64,000 nt of DNA from Euptelea pleiosperma (Eukaryota > Streptophyta > Magnoliopsida > Ranunculales > Eupteleaceae), in contig CM068544.1 in the NCBI GenBank assembly GCA_035048495.1, positions 43,735,893 to 43,799,892 on the forward strand, read 5' to 3'. The notes under the pieces were generated by a model that worked only from the letters and a program-made list of their open reading frames with translations, searched no databases and was not told where the DNA came from. Shown here one piece after another: positions 23,231-41,959 of the stretch; the stretch's first letter is position 1; every line of letters begins with the position of its first letter. Made by a program: the position numbers and the translations under genes.

Positions 23231-23570
23231 TGGGTCCCTCTATCGACCGACTAGATCAAAATCAACTCAGACACAGCTTCAGATAAGAACTCGCATAAAT
23301 TTGGCATGGATTTTATCCTCTGTGATCCTAATAATCGTCTTATCCTAGCAGGTGGATCCCTTAGCCGAGCAAACTCAACTACGAAAGCAGAAGTGCCGGA
23401 TATCCTGATCGATGGGGATCCAAACCATTCCTGATAACTATTACAACTATATCATTATCGAGACAAATTCCAAAAAGCTGATGGAAGGATTAACAATGGG
23501 TGAGATAGACGTGAGTTGGTTTGTCACTCCCCTGTTAGAGAGTATTTTGGACCTTATCTCTTCTTTTGCA
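23231..23570 (+). pseudogene. RNase H-like domain remnant of a non-LTR retrotransposon
   Basis: Frame one reads WVPLSTD, a stop, then IKINSDTA and FGMDFILCDPNNRLILAG, the usual start of this RNase H domain (KxNxDGA..GxGxxxRD). Frame two continues with YIIIETNSKKLMEGL and WFVTPLLESILDL, matching the next strand and helix. One stop and a frameshift near 23410 break it. Confidence 0.65.
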
Positions 23571-23601
23571 ATAGTTAAATTCTCTTTCATTCATAGATTA
23601 T

Positions 23602-24810
23602 GGGTGCGTTTGATACGCGTGTAAATTGGATGTGCAAATAGGTTTACGTGTACAATCGTTTCCCATGCATGTTTGGTACGTGTGCATTCGGCGATTTGCA
23701 CATGCACACGAGCAAATGAATGCTCACCTTCTTTAACAATTAAAAACCCATTTCACCCCCTGAGCAATCGTTTACACAACTTTCTTATGCAAATAATTTG
23801 CATAAGGTACAAATTAAAATCCAATATTTTTTCAAATCAAGTCCTATCTTTCTCAAAAAAAAAAAAAAAAAAAAAACAGAAATATTGGAAAAAATGGCCT
23901 TGAAATTTAAAATTTAAAATTTAAAATTTTAAAAAACGAGAAAAATGAAAAAAAAATGAAAAATAATGGCCCTTTTTTAACAATTATTAAAATTCAGTCT
24001 TATTTAACTACTTAATTACTTTTAATGCCATTAATTATATTTTTAATACAACTACTTCATAATTACTTATCATGCCATTTTATCTATATTTCCAAAGGGC
24101 TAGGATCAGTGGACAACTATTTTGGTGTACCCACATAGAAGACGAAATTTAAATTTTAAAATTTTAAAAAACGAGAAAAATGGAAAAAAAAAGAAGAAAA
24201 ATAATGGCCCTTTTTTAACAATTTTTTTTTCAAAAAATAATGGTCGTTATTTTTGTTACAACAGAAAATAATGGTTATTTTTTGACCATTTTAACAGTAC
24301 ATAACGTAATGGGGGAGGTCCGAATCCGTTACGACAGCCGTTATTTTTGCCATAACGGATTTGGACCTCCCTTGTTACATTATATACCATTAAAACGCTG
24401 AAAAAATATACCAAAAAATAACGACCATTATTTTTTGAAAAATTTAAAAAAAAATGTCCGTTATATCTGTTATTGCCTATTATTTTTCTGTTTTTTTTAT
24501 TTTTTATTTTTGAAAATTTAAAATTCATGTTCAACTATGTGGGGCCACCTATTAAGTATGGAAAATACTTTATTTTTTCCCTTAGTAAATATATGGGACC
24601 CACATATTTTGTGCTTTCCTAAGTGAGCACGCGTGCAAACCAAATGGTAGTAAATATGAATGATGCGTAAAATTTGAAACTTGCATGTGCAAAGTTAGTG
24701 CGAACCAAACACAAGAAAATTGTATGGGTGCGCAAACCATTGCATGCACAAACAATTACACGCGCAGACCATTGCACACGTAATGGTTTGCATGCGTACC
24801 AAACAGACCC
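23602..24810. mobile_element. MITE with GGGTGCGTTTGATACGC ends, containing a nested family D element
   Basis: Left end GGGTGCGTTTGATACGCGTG and right end GCGTACCAAACAGACCC are mirrored, with flanking TAT on both sides. About 23880-24535 inside it is a family D insertion. That insertion was itself split by a 166-bp foreign segment (23981-24146). Confidence 0.65.
23981..24146. repeat. 166-bp copy of WRKY49-intron DNA
   Basis: Matches 15829-15994 at a constant offset of 8,152 bp without indels and with about six mismatches. It includes intron flank plus the first 40 bp of the MITE at 15955. The host family D sequence (AAAAAACGAGAAAAATG .. AATGGCCCTTTTTTAACAAT) is duplicated on both sides of it. 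Confidence 0.88.
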
Positions 24811-24939
24811 TATATAACACAGTCGCCCATAGAGTTAAAAACTCCCCCCCTGCATTGGTATTAGATGAATCTCCCCCCTTTTGGCTGTCAGGAGCCATTT
24901 GTTAATTTGTATGGGGAGCATCCTCATTCCCGCGGTGTC

Positions 24940-26780
24940 TGAGTCTTTTCCCTGTTTGCTTGTTCTTTCTTTCAATGAATATGTTAGATTACACACACAA
25001 AAAAAAAAAAAAAAATTGGCTAATTCACATTATTTAACCATTAATCTACCTCTAAAGCTCAAATATCACAAAAGGTTGGACAATGCTCCCTCTCTCTCTC
25101 TCTCTCTCTCTCTCTTTAATCAATGACCAATGATCAAAATTTTCTTTATTATTTGATCCACTTAAGCTGGATCGAGTTTGATCAACAAAAATTGGAAAGA
25201 TTGTGAAAAAAATTGTCCATTTCATGGCAGAGGGAGTGGGATTTTATATAGTCGAGAGTAAGTTTTTATTATTTAACTACGAGTTATGGGGAGAAAAACG
25301 AGCGAAGAAGAAATAATTGTTAGAGCAGGTGTTCCTTGTTTAAGTAACAATAAAAAAAACAGACATCAGCATCATGTTCAGTAGAGAATTTCAACAAGTG
25401 AAGCAACTTTAAAATTAAAATTGTAAACAAAGAACTAAAGAACTTATCGATTTAGGAAACGAGGCTGAGGCACGCGTTAAACACACTGTCCCAAGACAGA
25501 TTTCACCATTGTACTTTAACAGTGTTGCATACAGTTGATCATACACTTGTCCTCATGATTCAACAACTGACTGAAGATAGGTGGCATTCTAACACTTCTA
25601 GTACTAACAAACTCACAGAGTGATGATATCCTAAAGAAGAAGCTAAAGAATTGAGTAAACACAATAAAATAATATTCTATGTGGACATTTGCAAAGTTTT
25701 GCACTCCTTCTGTTCTGTGTTTTGTGTCATGAGACACCTCTCAACCTCTCTTTATATAGAGATGGAGGAGAGAACTGTTTACCCATTATTAAATCTAACT
25801 AAGGCCTAAATAATAACAAAGTTAATGTATAACGTTTTAAAACGTTTTTAAGTTTTGTATGAATGTTTTTTTACATGTGTTAAAGTGTGAGAGAGGACAA
25901 AAAATCTTTGATTTAAAAATCTAACCAAGTGCTGACTATGCATTATTGCCTTACCGTCATGTGACAATCACGTAAGCACGTGCATATCGAAGCATTTACA
26001 CTAACTAATGTGAGACTACAGTAATTTCAAAAAGTGTAGCAAGTAAATGAACTCCCTTTCAATTTTTCCCTTTAAGAATTTTTATTAAAAAATTTAACTT
26101 TAAAAAATGAGAGATATAAGACCACACTTTTAAAATTCTTAGAGGTCTTGGGTTTAGAACCCTTTTGCCTCAAATTTATTTTTGTTTTGAGGTCTTTGAG
26201 GCTTGGTGTTCAAAACCCATTAGCCTCAAGACCCTAACTCTAGGTGTTCAAAACCCATAAACGTATAAGAAAATGAAGGTGTAGAGGTGAACGTTGGATG
26301 GGCCAATTAACTACATAACCAGTGTAAGGCGAGGCTTGGGTTGCCCATATCAGTCTATGAGCAAAATCCAGGGCTTATTTTAGGCTCATTAACTATATGG
26401 GTTGGGTTTAGGCCCGCTTAAAACTAGCAACAAGATCAGGCCCAGGTTGGAATTAATAGCTCCATGGCCTCAGTTGAACATGGGACTAACACCTTAAGTC
26501 ATGAGCGACGATCCAAGCTCCAACATGGTCTCCGGGTTTAATTAGGTACAGGTGGCACGACTTTATTGGTGTAGGAAACTATAAGTCAACTGTCATTGAA
26601 CAGTTAGTGCTGGAAAGGATCTAAGGATCATGAGAGCTACATCATTCACATTTCACATGCTAAAAGCCAGAAAACACTTGTTTCTTTCTTTCTTTCTTTG
26701 TCTGCACACGCATATACGGGAAAACCACTAAGAAGACCACAAAATCAAAAGACCTCCCAGGAGAAAAGAATCAACGGGGT
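24940..26780. other. Intergenic, 3' of CYP707A; (CT)n and A-run
   Basis: A LINE-like 3' tail with an A-run lies at about 24940-25015 and a (CT)n microsatellite at about 25089-25119. The rest holds only short open frames with no recognisable product. Confidence 0.5.
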
Positions 26781-33491
<6,711 letters not shown>

Positions 33492-33790
33492 GGTGGTGAT
33501 TGTTGTTATGGCCGATGGGATGAATGTTGGGAGGAAGGGGCCTTAAATAGAGGTGGGGAATGGAATGGGAAATTGGGAATATGTGGGGAGGTTGGGACAG
33601 ACCGTCACAGACGTCACCTCGGTTTTCTGTTTTTTAGTGCAGCCGTTCTCTAAGGACCACACTTAAGTCGGCTTGACACGTTAACTCTTCATTCTTGGAT
33701 GGTCCTCGATCTGCACATCATACAACTCTCGAAGACTATTTGACGGTCATAAACCTGGGTGGACGTCTTCTTGAGGGTGATAGCATCATT
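33492..33790 (-). promoter_or_regulatory. CYP707A 5' flank: TATA-like box and paired TGACG motifs
   Basis: On the minus strand CTATTTAAGG lies at about 33542-33551, roughly 50 bp before the ATG. Two bZIP-type TGACG/ACGT motifs lie within 33602-33619 (plus strand CCGTCACAGACGTCACC). CYP707A genes are known to respond to ABA through bZIP factors; use of these sites is inference. Confidence 0.35.
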
Positions 33791-33806
33791 TTCCACTCTA
33801 TTCGGT

Positions 33807-33966
33807 GAGTAAAACTTCTATCACAAGTGCTTTTTGCAACGTACCCATGTGCACAAGTGCTTTTTTGCAACGTACCCATGTGCTTTTGCTTTTTAAGTGT
33901 ACGTGCCGGGAACTCATTGGCTGTGATCGTGTGATTTGCAATCCGATTGTGACAGAAGTTTTACTC
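33807..33966. mobile_element. Mutator-type MITE, family E, 9-bp TSD, upstream of CYP707A
   Basis: 160 bp. Ends GAGTAAAACTTCTATCAC and GTGACAGAAGTTTTACTC. Perfect duplication CTATTCGGT at 33798-33806 and 33967-33975. The left arm has a collapsed inner part and a 30-bp internal tandem repeat (AAGTGC..GCAACGTACCCATGTGC). Confidence 0.88.
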
Positions 33967-34224
33967 CTATTCGGTGATCTGCAAACCAACAAAAGTAGGA
34001 CGTTCTACGTGTGTAGTAACTTCGTTCGCACGTTTCATGAGGAGAGATCCTCTCCCTGCTATGCAACACGAATGCGGATCAGCCAGGCTCCGCGAATTGG
34101 TTTTGCGGCTTTGGAAAAGTTAATGCGCAACCAAAAGGCGTCTCGCAGAGAGGGTCGCTATCTACACATGAGGAGGTGGGGTCCACATTTGGAATATGTC
34201 CTGATGCATGGCGGCCAAGCATTT

Positions 34225-35640
34225 GTTTTTCGTAAGATCTTAAAAAATGCTGTGTGGGGCCGTGTGGCAACTCCCCACCGACCCTTTGGATATTTGGCCC
34301 ACCTTGGTTGACCCATCAATCAAAATACCGCCTGATTAGTGACTAGTGATTTCTAGCCAATGGATCCGAGCATTTTACATGGGGTGGTTTTAATTGAGTG
34401 ATTTTAAAAATCCAATGGAAAATCACCAGAACCGCTTAGTTCTGACGGTCTAGATCAATTGACAACGCAATCGGGTACGCCGCACGCGTTATTGACATTT
34501 AAGAAGTGATAACGTTTGGATGGATCACACCCAAATACGGTGTGAATCTAATTTTACACGTGTAATATTGGTTGCACCACCTCTCCAACATCTCACGTGA
34601 ACGAATGTGCCAGATATAATTTCCTTAAAACATGTGGCATTTTTGCTGACTATTATTGAAGTTGCCCTCTACAATAAAAAAACTCCGCCACCTCAGTAAG
34701 ATTCTTTTTAATTAATTCCCATTCGCACGCGTCTCGCTTCAGACCTTCGCAGTTCGCACCACACAGTTGTGGGAAACACGTGCGCACGTGGTGCGCATTG
34801 GAGCCGCAAGCAAACCCAAACACGCGAGAAAACATTTGCGGGCCTATGCCATTTTGAGGGCCCCACTGACCTTATGGATGTTTATACCACCTCTTGGTGG
34901 ACCTATATACCAAATATAGACTTGATCGGTGATTTATAACAGTTATATTTCAGCATCCTAACAGAAGATAAAATTCAACGGTTAGAAAACACGTTTTTAA
35001 AATGCTAAATCTAACAGTTATAAGTCATTAATTATACTGATTTTTTATCTGTAGATGTGTCAAGAGGTGGATCATATATCCATAAGGAAGCTGGGTCCTA
35101 AAGAGTAATCCAGTTTGGCCTTTTGGAGGGGGGACTTTAAACTCCGGGGTCATCAAACACAGGCTCCCAGCACGCTATAACGCCAGGATGGCCATACCGA
35201 CCACTGGGATTCAACCACGTTGCAATCTGCTCAGGGATCACAGACAGCTGTGTTTCTTGTCATGGCTACGCGTACGCTGAGCCAGAAAAGGTATTCTCTG
35301 GAGAAAAGATGTAACGAAATAGACCTTACGTCAAATACGTGAGCTTCAGCCATTTTTGGTACTCAGCGTTGGCCCCTGGGCCCACTGACGGTATGCATGG
35401 ATGTTTATCCCACCTCCTGTGGATATAAACCAAAAATCACCCTCATTGGCCATCTCTGACCATTAATTTTAAGCACTTTTTAAGGAGTGATTCTAACCGT
35501 TGGATTCAACAGGTACTTATTCCAACTACTAGAATCATCAAACAAGCTGATTTTTGGCATGAATATCTACCAAGGGCTGGGATAAACATCCATACGGTCA
35601 GTGGGTCCAGTGAGCAGAGATAAGTAACAAAATGGCTAAT
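34225..35640. repeat. Series of family B foldbacks
   Basis: Three copies in various states: about 34225-34450 (partial), 34852-35122 (mirrored, CCCCACTGACCTTATGGATG facing a TCCATAAGGAAG..GGGTCC arm) and 35350-35640 (GGGCCCACTGACGG facing GTCAGTGGGTCC). No gene between them; a 168-residue open frame at 33805-34311 crosses a MITE and is not credible. Confidence 0.6.
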
Positions 35641-35998
35641 CCTCATGCCTTTTGCGTGAAGTCTATCTTGTTAGGTCACGATTCTTATCTCTATAATGTG
35701 TTAATGTATACGTGGCGGATTCTAAGGATGATAGTGATGTGGACTTTCCTCCCACCGTCTTATCTCCCCGATTACGATGGACGATTAGTATCTCATGATC
35801 ATCATAGTATCATAGGGAATGTATTATTATAATGTGCCATATCTCATCGATTTTTTTTTTTTTTTTGGCAAATAGAATCTTCTATATTATTTAAACCCCC
35901 TTGTGTTTTCATTCTCTTAATATTGCTCCCTTGACGATATTTTCATCATTATTGACCATTAATCCAGTTACAAAAAAATCGAAGATTGTTGTTAGTTT

Positions 35999-36321
35999 CA
36001 AGGTTTAAAGGGGGCCGTTATAATGGTATAACGGACTGGGGGCGTTACCATTTTTCCCGTTATAATGAATTGTAACACTCGGGCACGAAAACGGAAAATA
36101 ATGGAAAAAATGGGGCTGTTATTCAAATTTTCAAAAATAAAAAATAACGGAAATAATGGCCGTTTTTGCACTAAAAATTAATAACAGTCGTTATTTTTGT
36201 TATAACTGAAAAATAATGGCCGTTATAACGAAAATAACGGCCGTAATCTTTAGATCTTTGTAATGGTACATAACGTAATGGGAGGACCAAGTCCGTTTTA
36301 ACAGCCGTTTTTTAAACAACG
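35999..36321. mobile_element. hAT-type MITE, family D, 8-bp TSD
   Basis: 323 bp. Ends CAAGGTTTAAAGGGGG and CCGTTTTTTAAACAACG. Perfect duplication GTTAGTTT at 35991-35998 and 36322-36329. Absent at the matching place of duplication unit 2 (about 39058). Confidence 0.85.
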
Positions 36322-36399
36322 GTTAGTTTATTGGTCTCTTAATTTCGGAGGACAGGGATAATGTTTCTGGTCACTTGGTTAATTATGGTCAAAGACAAT

Positions 36400-36735
36400 T
36401 TTTTCATACCGGACAGGTCATCGAACTGGTCAAGGGACTGGTTCACCGGGTCATTGGTTCAACTGTTGGGTCAACTAGATCTACCGGCCACATGGCAAGT
36501 CTTTGGGGCCCACTGACCCATGAATGTTATGCCTGCCCCTTGGTGGACCACCCGGGGTCACCAGTTCGACCTGTGTCCGGGTCAGTTGGGTCACCAGTTC
36601 AACCGACCGGGTTGAGCGGATTACAAGAATATCAAATGTTTTTTCAAATTGGCGGTGGGTTGGGATGAACCAAACCCGGTGACCGGGTCACTGGTTCAAA
36701 TGGTCAGGCTGGGCCGGGTTTAATAACATTGGTCA
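36400..36735. repeat. MITE rich in GGTTCAACCGGGTC
   Basis: Repeated and mirrored GGTCACCAGTTCAACC / CCGGGTCACTGGTTC motifs, ending GGGCCGGGTTTAATAAC. Missing from duplication unit 2. Ends not fixed. Confidence 0.5.
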
Positions 36736-36877
36736 AAACACGATAATGGGCAAGATCAAATGGAGGTTTCACTAATACAGAAGATTTGTCAAACACTTAT
36801 CTCACGATGAGTGATGACAATTGTTGTAAGCTTGAGATATATGTATGTACGATGGTGACAATGTTAGTTCAATTTTA

Positions 36878-37084
36878 GATGCAGGGGACTCCGGTGGCCC
36901 TATATAGCTCATGTTTCTTGGGTCCACTGAACACAGATGTTTAGCCCACTAACTCGTGGATAAAAGCAGGCTGATTGGTGGACTAAACATCCGTACGATT
37001 AGTGGGTCCAAAACAATGCACTGTGTAGGGCCTCAAGAGTCCTCTGCAACTGCAACTACTACATCCAAAGTCATCTGCATCTAA
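36878..37084. repeat. Family B foldback
   Basis: TTTTAGATGCAGGGGACTCC and GTGGCCCTATATAGCTC face ACTGTGTAGGGCC and AGTCCTCTGCA..ATCTGCATCTAAG. Unit 2 keeps only its left end (about 39249-39310), fused to a family A right arm. Confidence 0.6.
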
Positions 37085-37294
37085 GGCCCTGCTTGGTTCG
37101 CTGCACTGGGATGCAAATGTACTCACTTGCGACACTCCAAATGAGCTGGTGTGCAAGTAGCTTCCAAGCCCTTACAAACTTCTTAATAAAATAGATGCAA
37201 GCCACTGCAGCTCAAAAAATGTGGCAAACGAATGCATTGCAACTCACTCCATTTGCATTGGAGTTCAAAATGCATTGGAACCCCAGGCAGGGCC
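37085..37294. mobile_element. Tourist-like MITE, 3-bp TSD
   Basis: 210 bp. Ends GGCCCTGCTTGGTTC and GAACCCCAGGCAGGGCC, flanked by TAA on both sides (37082-37084, 37295-37297). Absent from duplication unit 2. Confidence 0.75.
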
Positions 37295-37631
37295 TAAAGT
37301 ATTTCCCGAGTGATATACACTTAGGCCACCTAATTCACTTTATCACCACACATCTTCCTGACTTTTACTTTTTGAAATCTTAACTTTTTTAGAAAATAGT
37401 AATATTGTCGGTGGTGCGTATGGTGGGGAAGTGAAACTCGTCACACATTTTCTGTTCAGACAATGCTGTCTGAATTGTCACATCTTGCTTAAATTCCCCG
37501 TGTGTTTTCGTTTTTTTGTGACCGATCGTTCAATCAACGGCATTTGACTGACTATTTCAACGTTAAGATGGGACATAAACGTCGAGATACGTGTCCTTGA
37601 GGTTTAATGAAAATCTAAGACCACTCGCGCA

Positions 37632-37812
37632 GAGTAAAACTTCCATCACACGAAATTGTAAATCACACAAAACACAGCCAATGAGTTCTCTGCACGTACA
37701 CGAGTGCTTTTGCAACGTACCCATGTGCTTTTGCTTTTTAGGTGTACGTGCCGAGAACTCATTGGCTGTGTTTTGTGTGATTTGCAATCCCATTGTGAGG
37801 GAAGTTTTACTC
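37632..37812. mobile_element. Mutator-type MITE, family E, 9-bp TSD, with empty site in the duplicate
   Basis: 181 bp, strongly palindromic. Ends GAGTAAAACTTCCATCACAC and GTGAGGGAAGTTTTACTC. Perfect duplication ACTCGCGCA at 37623-37631 and 37813-37821. Unit 2 has AATCTAAGACCGCGTATAGG at the equivalent place without the element. Confidence 0.9.
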
Positions 37813-37819
37813 ACTCGCG

Positions 37820-38050
37820 CACAGGTGCGTGAAGAGAGAGAAACAGAGAGGATCAAGGATCAAAATCTAATACTACTGGCGTATAAGTGCGTGGAGAGGG
37901 AGAGAGCCACGGAGAGGAAGGATCAAAATCTAGGACTACTCGCGTATAGGTGCGTGGACTGTGGAGAGAGAGAATCAAAATCTAAGACTACTTGCGTATA
38001 GGTCAGTGGTGGGAGAGAGAAAGAGGGGAAGAATCAAAATCTAAGACTGA

Positions 38051-38085
<35 letters not shown>
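37820..38085. repeat. Minisatellite (about 60-65 bp) and (GA)n, unit 1
   Basis: The motif ATCAAAATCTAAGACTACT..CGCGTATAGGTGCGTGG with GAGAGA runs is repeated about four times and ends in a (GA)n run at 38055-38083. Unit 2 has about three copies (39745-39895). Confidence 0.75.
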
Positions 38086-38877
38086 GACATTGTGACGAGG
38101 GACATCGTCATGAATGACATTTCAGTGGCAGGAAGAGGGGTTGAAGAGATAGGGATGACGAGGGGAAGGAGAGTATATGAATGAAGAAGCTTCTAGAAGA
38201 AAATTTGATATTTGTGTGTGGTTGATGTTGGAGAGTGAATGAATGAAGAAGAAAGCTTCAATGTTTTCGCCTGAGAAAAGCATTCTTATCCCCCTTTCGG
38301 GAAGAAAACAAATACAAAAAGTCTTCCAACACGAAAATGATGAAGAGGAATAAACAAGAAAAAAAAGAAGATAAACAACATAGATTTTTTAATCTCTCCA
38401 CATCCCCTTTTTCTTTCTTCTTTTGTCCTCTAAGCAAGTGGCCCACCGGGGGGGGGGGGGGTTGTCAACCAGATGTTGGGCTAGGGTTGGGTTAGCCCTT
38501 TTAATATTTGGGTTAGGCGCGGGCCTAGTTTTGACAACCTGATCAAATTTGGGGATGGGCTCAATCAGACGTTGGGCTAGGATTGGATTGCGGCTTCAAT
38601 TAGATTTAAGAGAAAAAGGGCTACTTTTTTTTAAATAATTTAAATAAAATAAACCACAATTAGATTTTTTGCCTTAGCGGCCTCAACTTCTATTGAGACG
38701 ACCCTGTAGAAGGTGTAATGGAGACAAGGATGTTGAGAAGGATGAGTGACATCTCTAAAAAGTAAAAGGCCAAAAAGGATGTGAATTGAAGCAACTACAC
38801 TTTACCAAAATTGTTTTTTTTTTAACAAGGATCTTCTTATTGTGGGACACACTTCCGCCCACCAAATATATCTAGGG

Positions 38878-40172
38878 ATCATAGGGAATGTATTATATTA
38901 TTATAATGAGCCATATCTCATTGGATATATTTTTTTTTTTGCAATACCTCCTGATAAATCTTCTATATTAGTCAAACCCCCTCCTGTTTTCATTCTTTTA
39001 GTCTTGCTCCCTTGATGATATTTTCATCATTGACTCGTCATTAACCATTAATCCAGTTAGTTCTATTGGTCTCTTCAATTTTGGAGGACAGGATAAATGT
39101 TTTTGACTTGGTTAATGATGGTCAAAACAGGGTTAGGGAGATGAGAATGAAAACACAAGGAGGTTTCACAAATATAGAAGATTTGTCAAATCCTTCCTCA
39201 TCTGATGACAATTGTTGTAAGCTTGATTTGTCTTCAAGGAGATCAATTTTAGATGCAGAGGACTTCCGATGCAGAGGATGCTCGTGGCCCTATGTAGCTC
39301 ATGTTTTTGGGCCCAAAAAATTAGCCTGTTTAGTGATTTCAAACCTTTTGATCTTGTACCCCAAATAATGCTCAACTTCCCACGGTTAAAATCAACCCAT
39401 GAAAATGACTCCAATCCAATGTTTAGAAATCACTAATCAGGTTGATTTTTGGTTAGTAGATCCACATAAGGATTGGCCAAACATCCATATGGTCAGTGTC
39501 CTCTAAAAATATGCCATGTGGCTCATAATGTGTTCTGTCATTGCTGCCATCAAAGTTTTACCAGTGATGGGGAAGTGAAAGTCACATAATGTTGTCTGAA
39601 TTGTCACATTATGCTTACATATAAAGAATTCCCCAGTGTGTTTTCGTGTCTGTGACCGATCGTAACGTTGAAATACCGGGGTGTTCAATCAACATTTAGA
39701 TGGGACATAAAGATGCAAACACGTGTCCTTGATGTTTAATGAAAATCTAAGACCGCGTATAGGTGCGTATAGAGAGAGAGAGAGAGAGAGAATCAAAATC
39801 TAAGACTACTCGCTTATAGGTACATGTGGAGAGAGAGAGAGAATCAAAATCTAAGACTACTCGCGTATAGGTGGGTGGTGGGATAGAGAGAGGACATTGT
39901 GAGCAGGAGGGGAAGGAGAGTGAATGAATGAAGAAGCTTCTAAAAGAAAATTTGATATTTGTGTGTGTGAATGTTTAGAGAGTAAACGAAGGAAGAAGCT
40001 TCAATGTTTTCGCCTGAGAATTCTTATCCTCTTTTCGGGAAGAAAACAAACACGAAAGTCTTCCCACATTTTGAGAAAAAGGAAGAAGGAAAAAACTAGA
40101 AGATAAACAATAGATTTTTGAATCTATCTCTCCACATATCCGTTTTTTCTTTTGTCCTTTGAGGAAGTGGCC
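38878..40172. repeat. Segmental duplication, unit 2
   Basis: Shorter copy of 35809-38445 in the same orientation, starting 433 bp after unit 1 ends. It carries a family A right arm (about 39301-39561, ending in CATCAAAGTTTTAC) that unit 1 lacks. No gene recognised. Confidence 0.85.
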
Positions 40173-40195
40173 ACTGAACTTATTCTTGTAATTAA

Positions 40196-40556
40196 TCAAG
40201 GTTAAAAAGAGGCCATTATAACGGACTGGGGGTGTTACCGTTAGAATGGCTGTTAAAACAAATTGTAACGGACATTGGGCAAAAAGGAAAAAAAATAGAA
40301 TTTAACGGTAATAATAGGAAAAATGGAAAAAAAAAAAGGCTCTGAAATTCAAAATTCAAAATTTGAAATTGGATTTAAACTTTTCAAAAACAAAAAATGG
40401 AATAAACAGAAAATAATGGACTTTTTTTCTCAATTTTTTTTTCTTCAGAAAATAACTTTCTAAGAGTCAAAACGGTTCTTAACGTAATGGGCTTGGGGCG
40501 TTACCATTTTAATGGCTGTTAAAACTGTTAAAACGGGGTTATTTCAAACCATGTTT
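40196..40556. repeat. hAT-like MITE, family D
   Basis: Ends CAAGGTTAAAAAGAGG and TTATTTCAAACCATG. Inner GACTGGGGGTGTTACCG faces a GGGCTTGGGGCGTTACC..AATGGCTG arm. The target duplication is ambiguous. Confidence 0.65.
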
Positions 40557-41424
40557 GTAATTGCCCCAAATTTACAAGATTTTGATTTCCTCACCTTTCT
40601 ACTTTCTATTTTATTTTGGGGAAAAGATTTCCTAGGTTTCTTTCATTCATGATATTGCCCCGTGATTATATATTTCATTTATGATATTGGATCGGGTCAT
40701 CATCCCATCAAGTCAAGGTTGATCAAGAACTGATCCACTAGCTTATCGGATTACAATTCTTAGGTACAATTCTTCGGGGCGACCCAACCCATTGATAGGC
40801 CTTCAAGACGCACCCTTTTGAATTGGATTTCATTCGTTTTTGGTCCCTTGTCTATGACCAGGCTAACAGGCACCAACTATCACAGTCCTAAGCCCAGGCT
40901 CAGCCCAGGAATTGATCCCACTTAGGTCAAACCAATAAACGGAGCCGTTCTATTACACAGAATTCTGTATCAAAGTTTAATACAAAAGTCCCTAAAATTG
41001 CCACGTGGCGCACTCTTTTTTGGCCCGTGGACCTATGTACCAAAAATCAACGTGATTGGTGATTTCTAGATGTTTTATTTTAAACACTTTTCACTTATGG
41101 GCTTTGCGAAAAGGCATATGGGTAGGTCCAAGCCCATGATATATAAAAATACTCAAATGCAATAGCTAGAAAGAAATATTCATCATGCTATTTTCGGTGT
41201 ACAGGTCCACCGAGGTGTGGTAAAGCCGCAAAACATTGGAGATTTTTTTTTTGTAGCAGTGGATTTTTGAAGCAGGGAAGCAGTGGCCAATCACATGGTG
41301 CCACAATCTGCTAAAATTTTTCTCTAAACATTGATAGTATCACGTGGCAATTTGGGCAGTTTATAGTGCACTGCAAAGGTTATCTGGGAAAATCATGGAA
41401 AATTAAGGGTCGTGATGTAACAAG
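40557..41424. other. Intergenic with a diverged foldback
   Basis: About 41000-41240 resembles family A/B (CGTGGACCTATGTACCAAAA, then GTGTACAGGTCCACCGAGGTG). The rest is unrecognised non-coding DNA. Confidence 0.45.
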
Positions 41425-41812
41425 GTATACCTGAGATCTTTTCATTTGCGGAAGCGGCATTGTTGGTAGTCACCACTGCCATCTGGGTCCACAGACCGCA
41501 TGGATGTTTAGTCCACCCCTTAATAGATATTCATACAAAAATCAGCTTTTTTAATGATTTTTAGCCGTTGTTTTTAGTATTAAAAAATGGTTGCATTCAA
41601 CGGCTATAAAAACGCCTTAAAAAGTGCTAAAAAGTGTTAAAATCAATGGTTATAGATTACCAATCAAGGTGATTTTTGGTTCGTATATCCACCAAGGGGT
41701 GGGATAAACATCCATGCGGTCAATGCGCCCAGATGGCATCGGTGACTACCAAAAATGCCGCTTCCGCAAATGAAACAGTTTCGGGCATACCTTGTTTCAT
41801 CTTTTTCCGAAA
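41425..41812. mobile_element. Family B foldback, well preserved
   Basis: Arms TTTCATTTGCGGAAGCGGC and GCCGCTTCCGCAAATGAAA, with CAAGGTATACCTG and CATACCTTG at the outer ends. The middle carries ACCCCTTAATAGATATTCAT facing ATATCCACCAAGGGGTGG. About 390 bp. Near-twin of the copy at 52525. Confidence 0.75.
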
Positions 41813-41959
41813 ATTTATTCCCTTCGTTGGCAACTTCCCTAGGTCCCACACTGTTGATGGTCCAAAGGTTCGCACCATACAAATCCCGAAGAATATCTAA
41901 AGGCCTGGACCTAGGGACGATGATTGTATCTATCGTGCTCGGGACGATGCTATAATTTT

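Larger units (their letters stand above)
35809..38445. repeat. Segmental duplication, unit 1
   Basis: Shares an ordered series of segments with 38878-40172: ATCATAGGGAATGTATTA, CTTGCTCCCTTGA-type stretch, GGAGGTTTCAC, GATGACAATTGTTGTAAGCT, GGGACATAAA, GTGTCCTTGA and TTTCGCCTGAGAA, ending in TTTTGTCCTC..AAGTGGCC. It is longer than unit 2 because of extra insertions at 35999, about 36400, 37085 and 37632. No gene recognised. Confidence 0.85.
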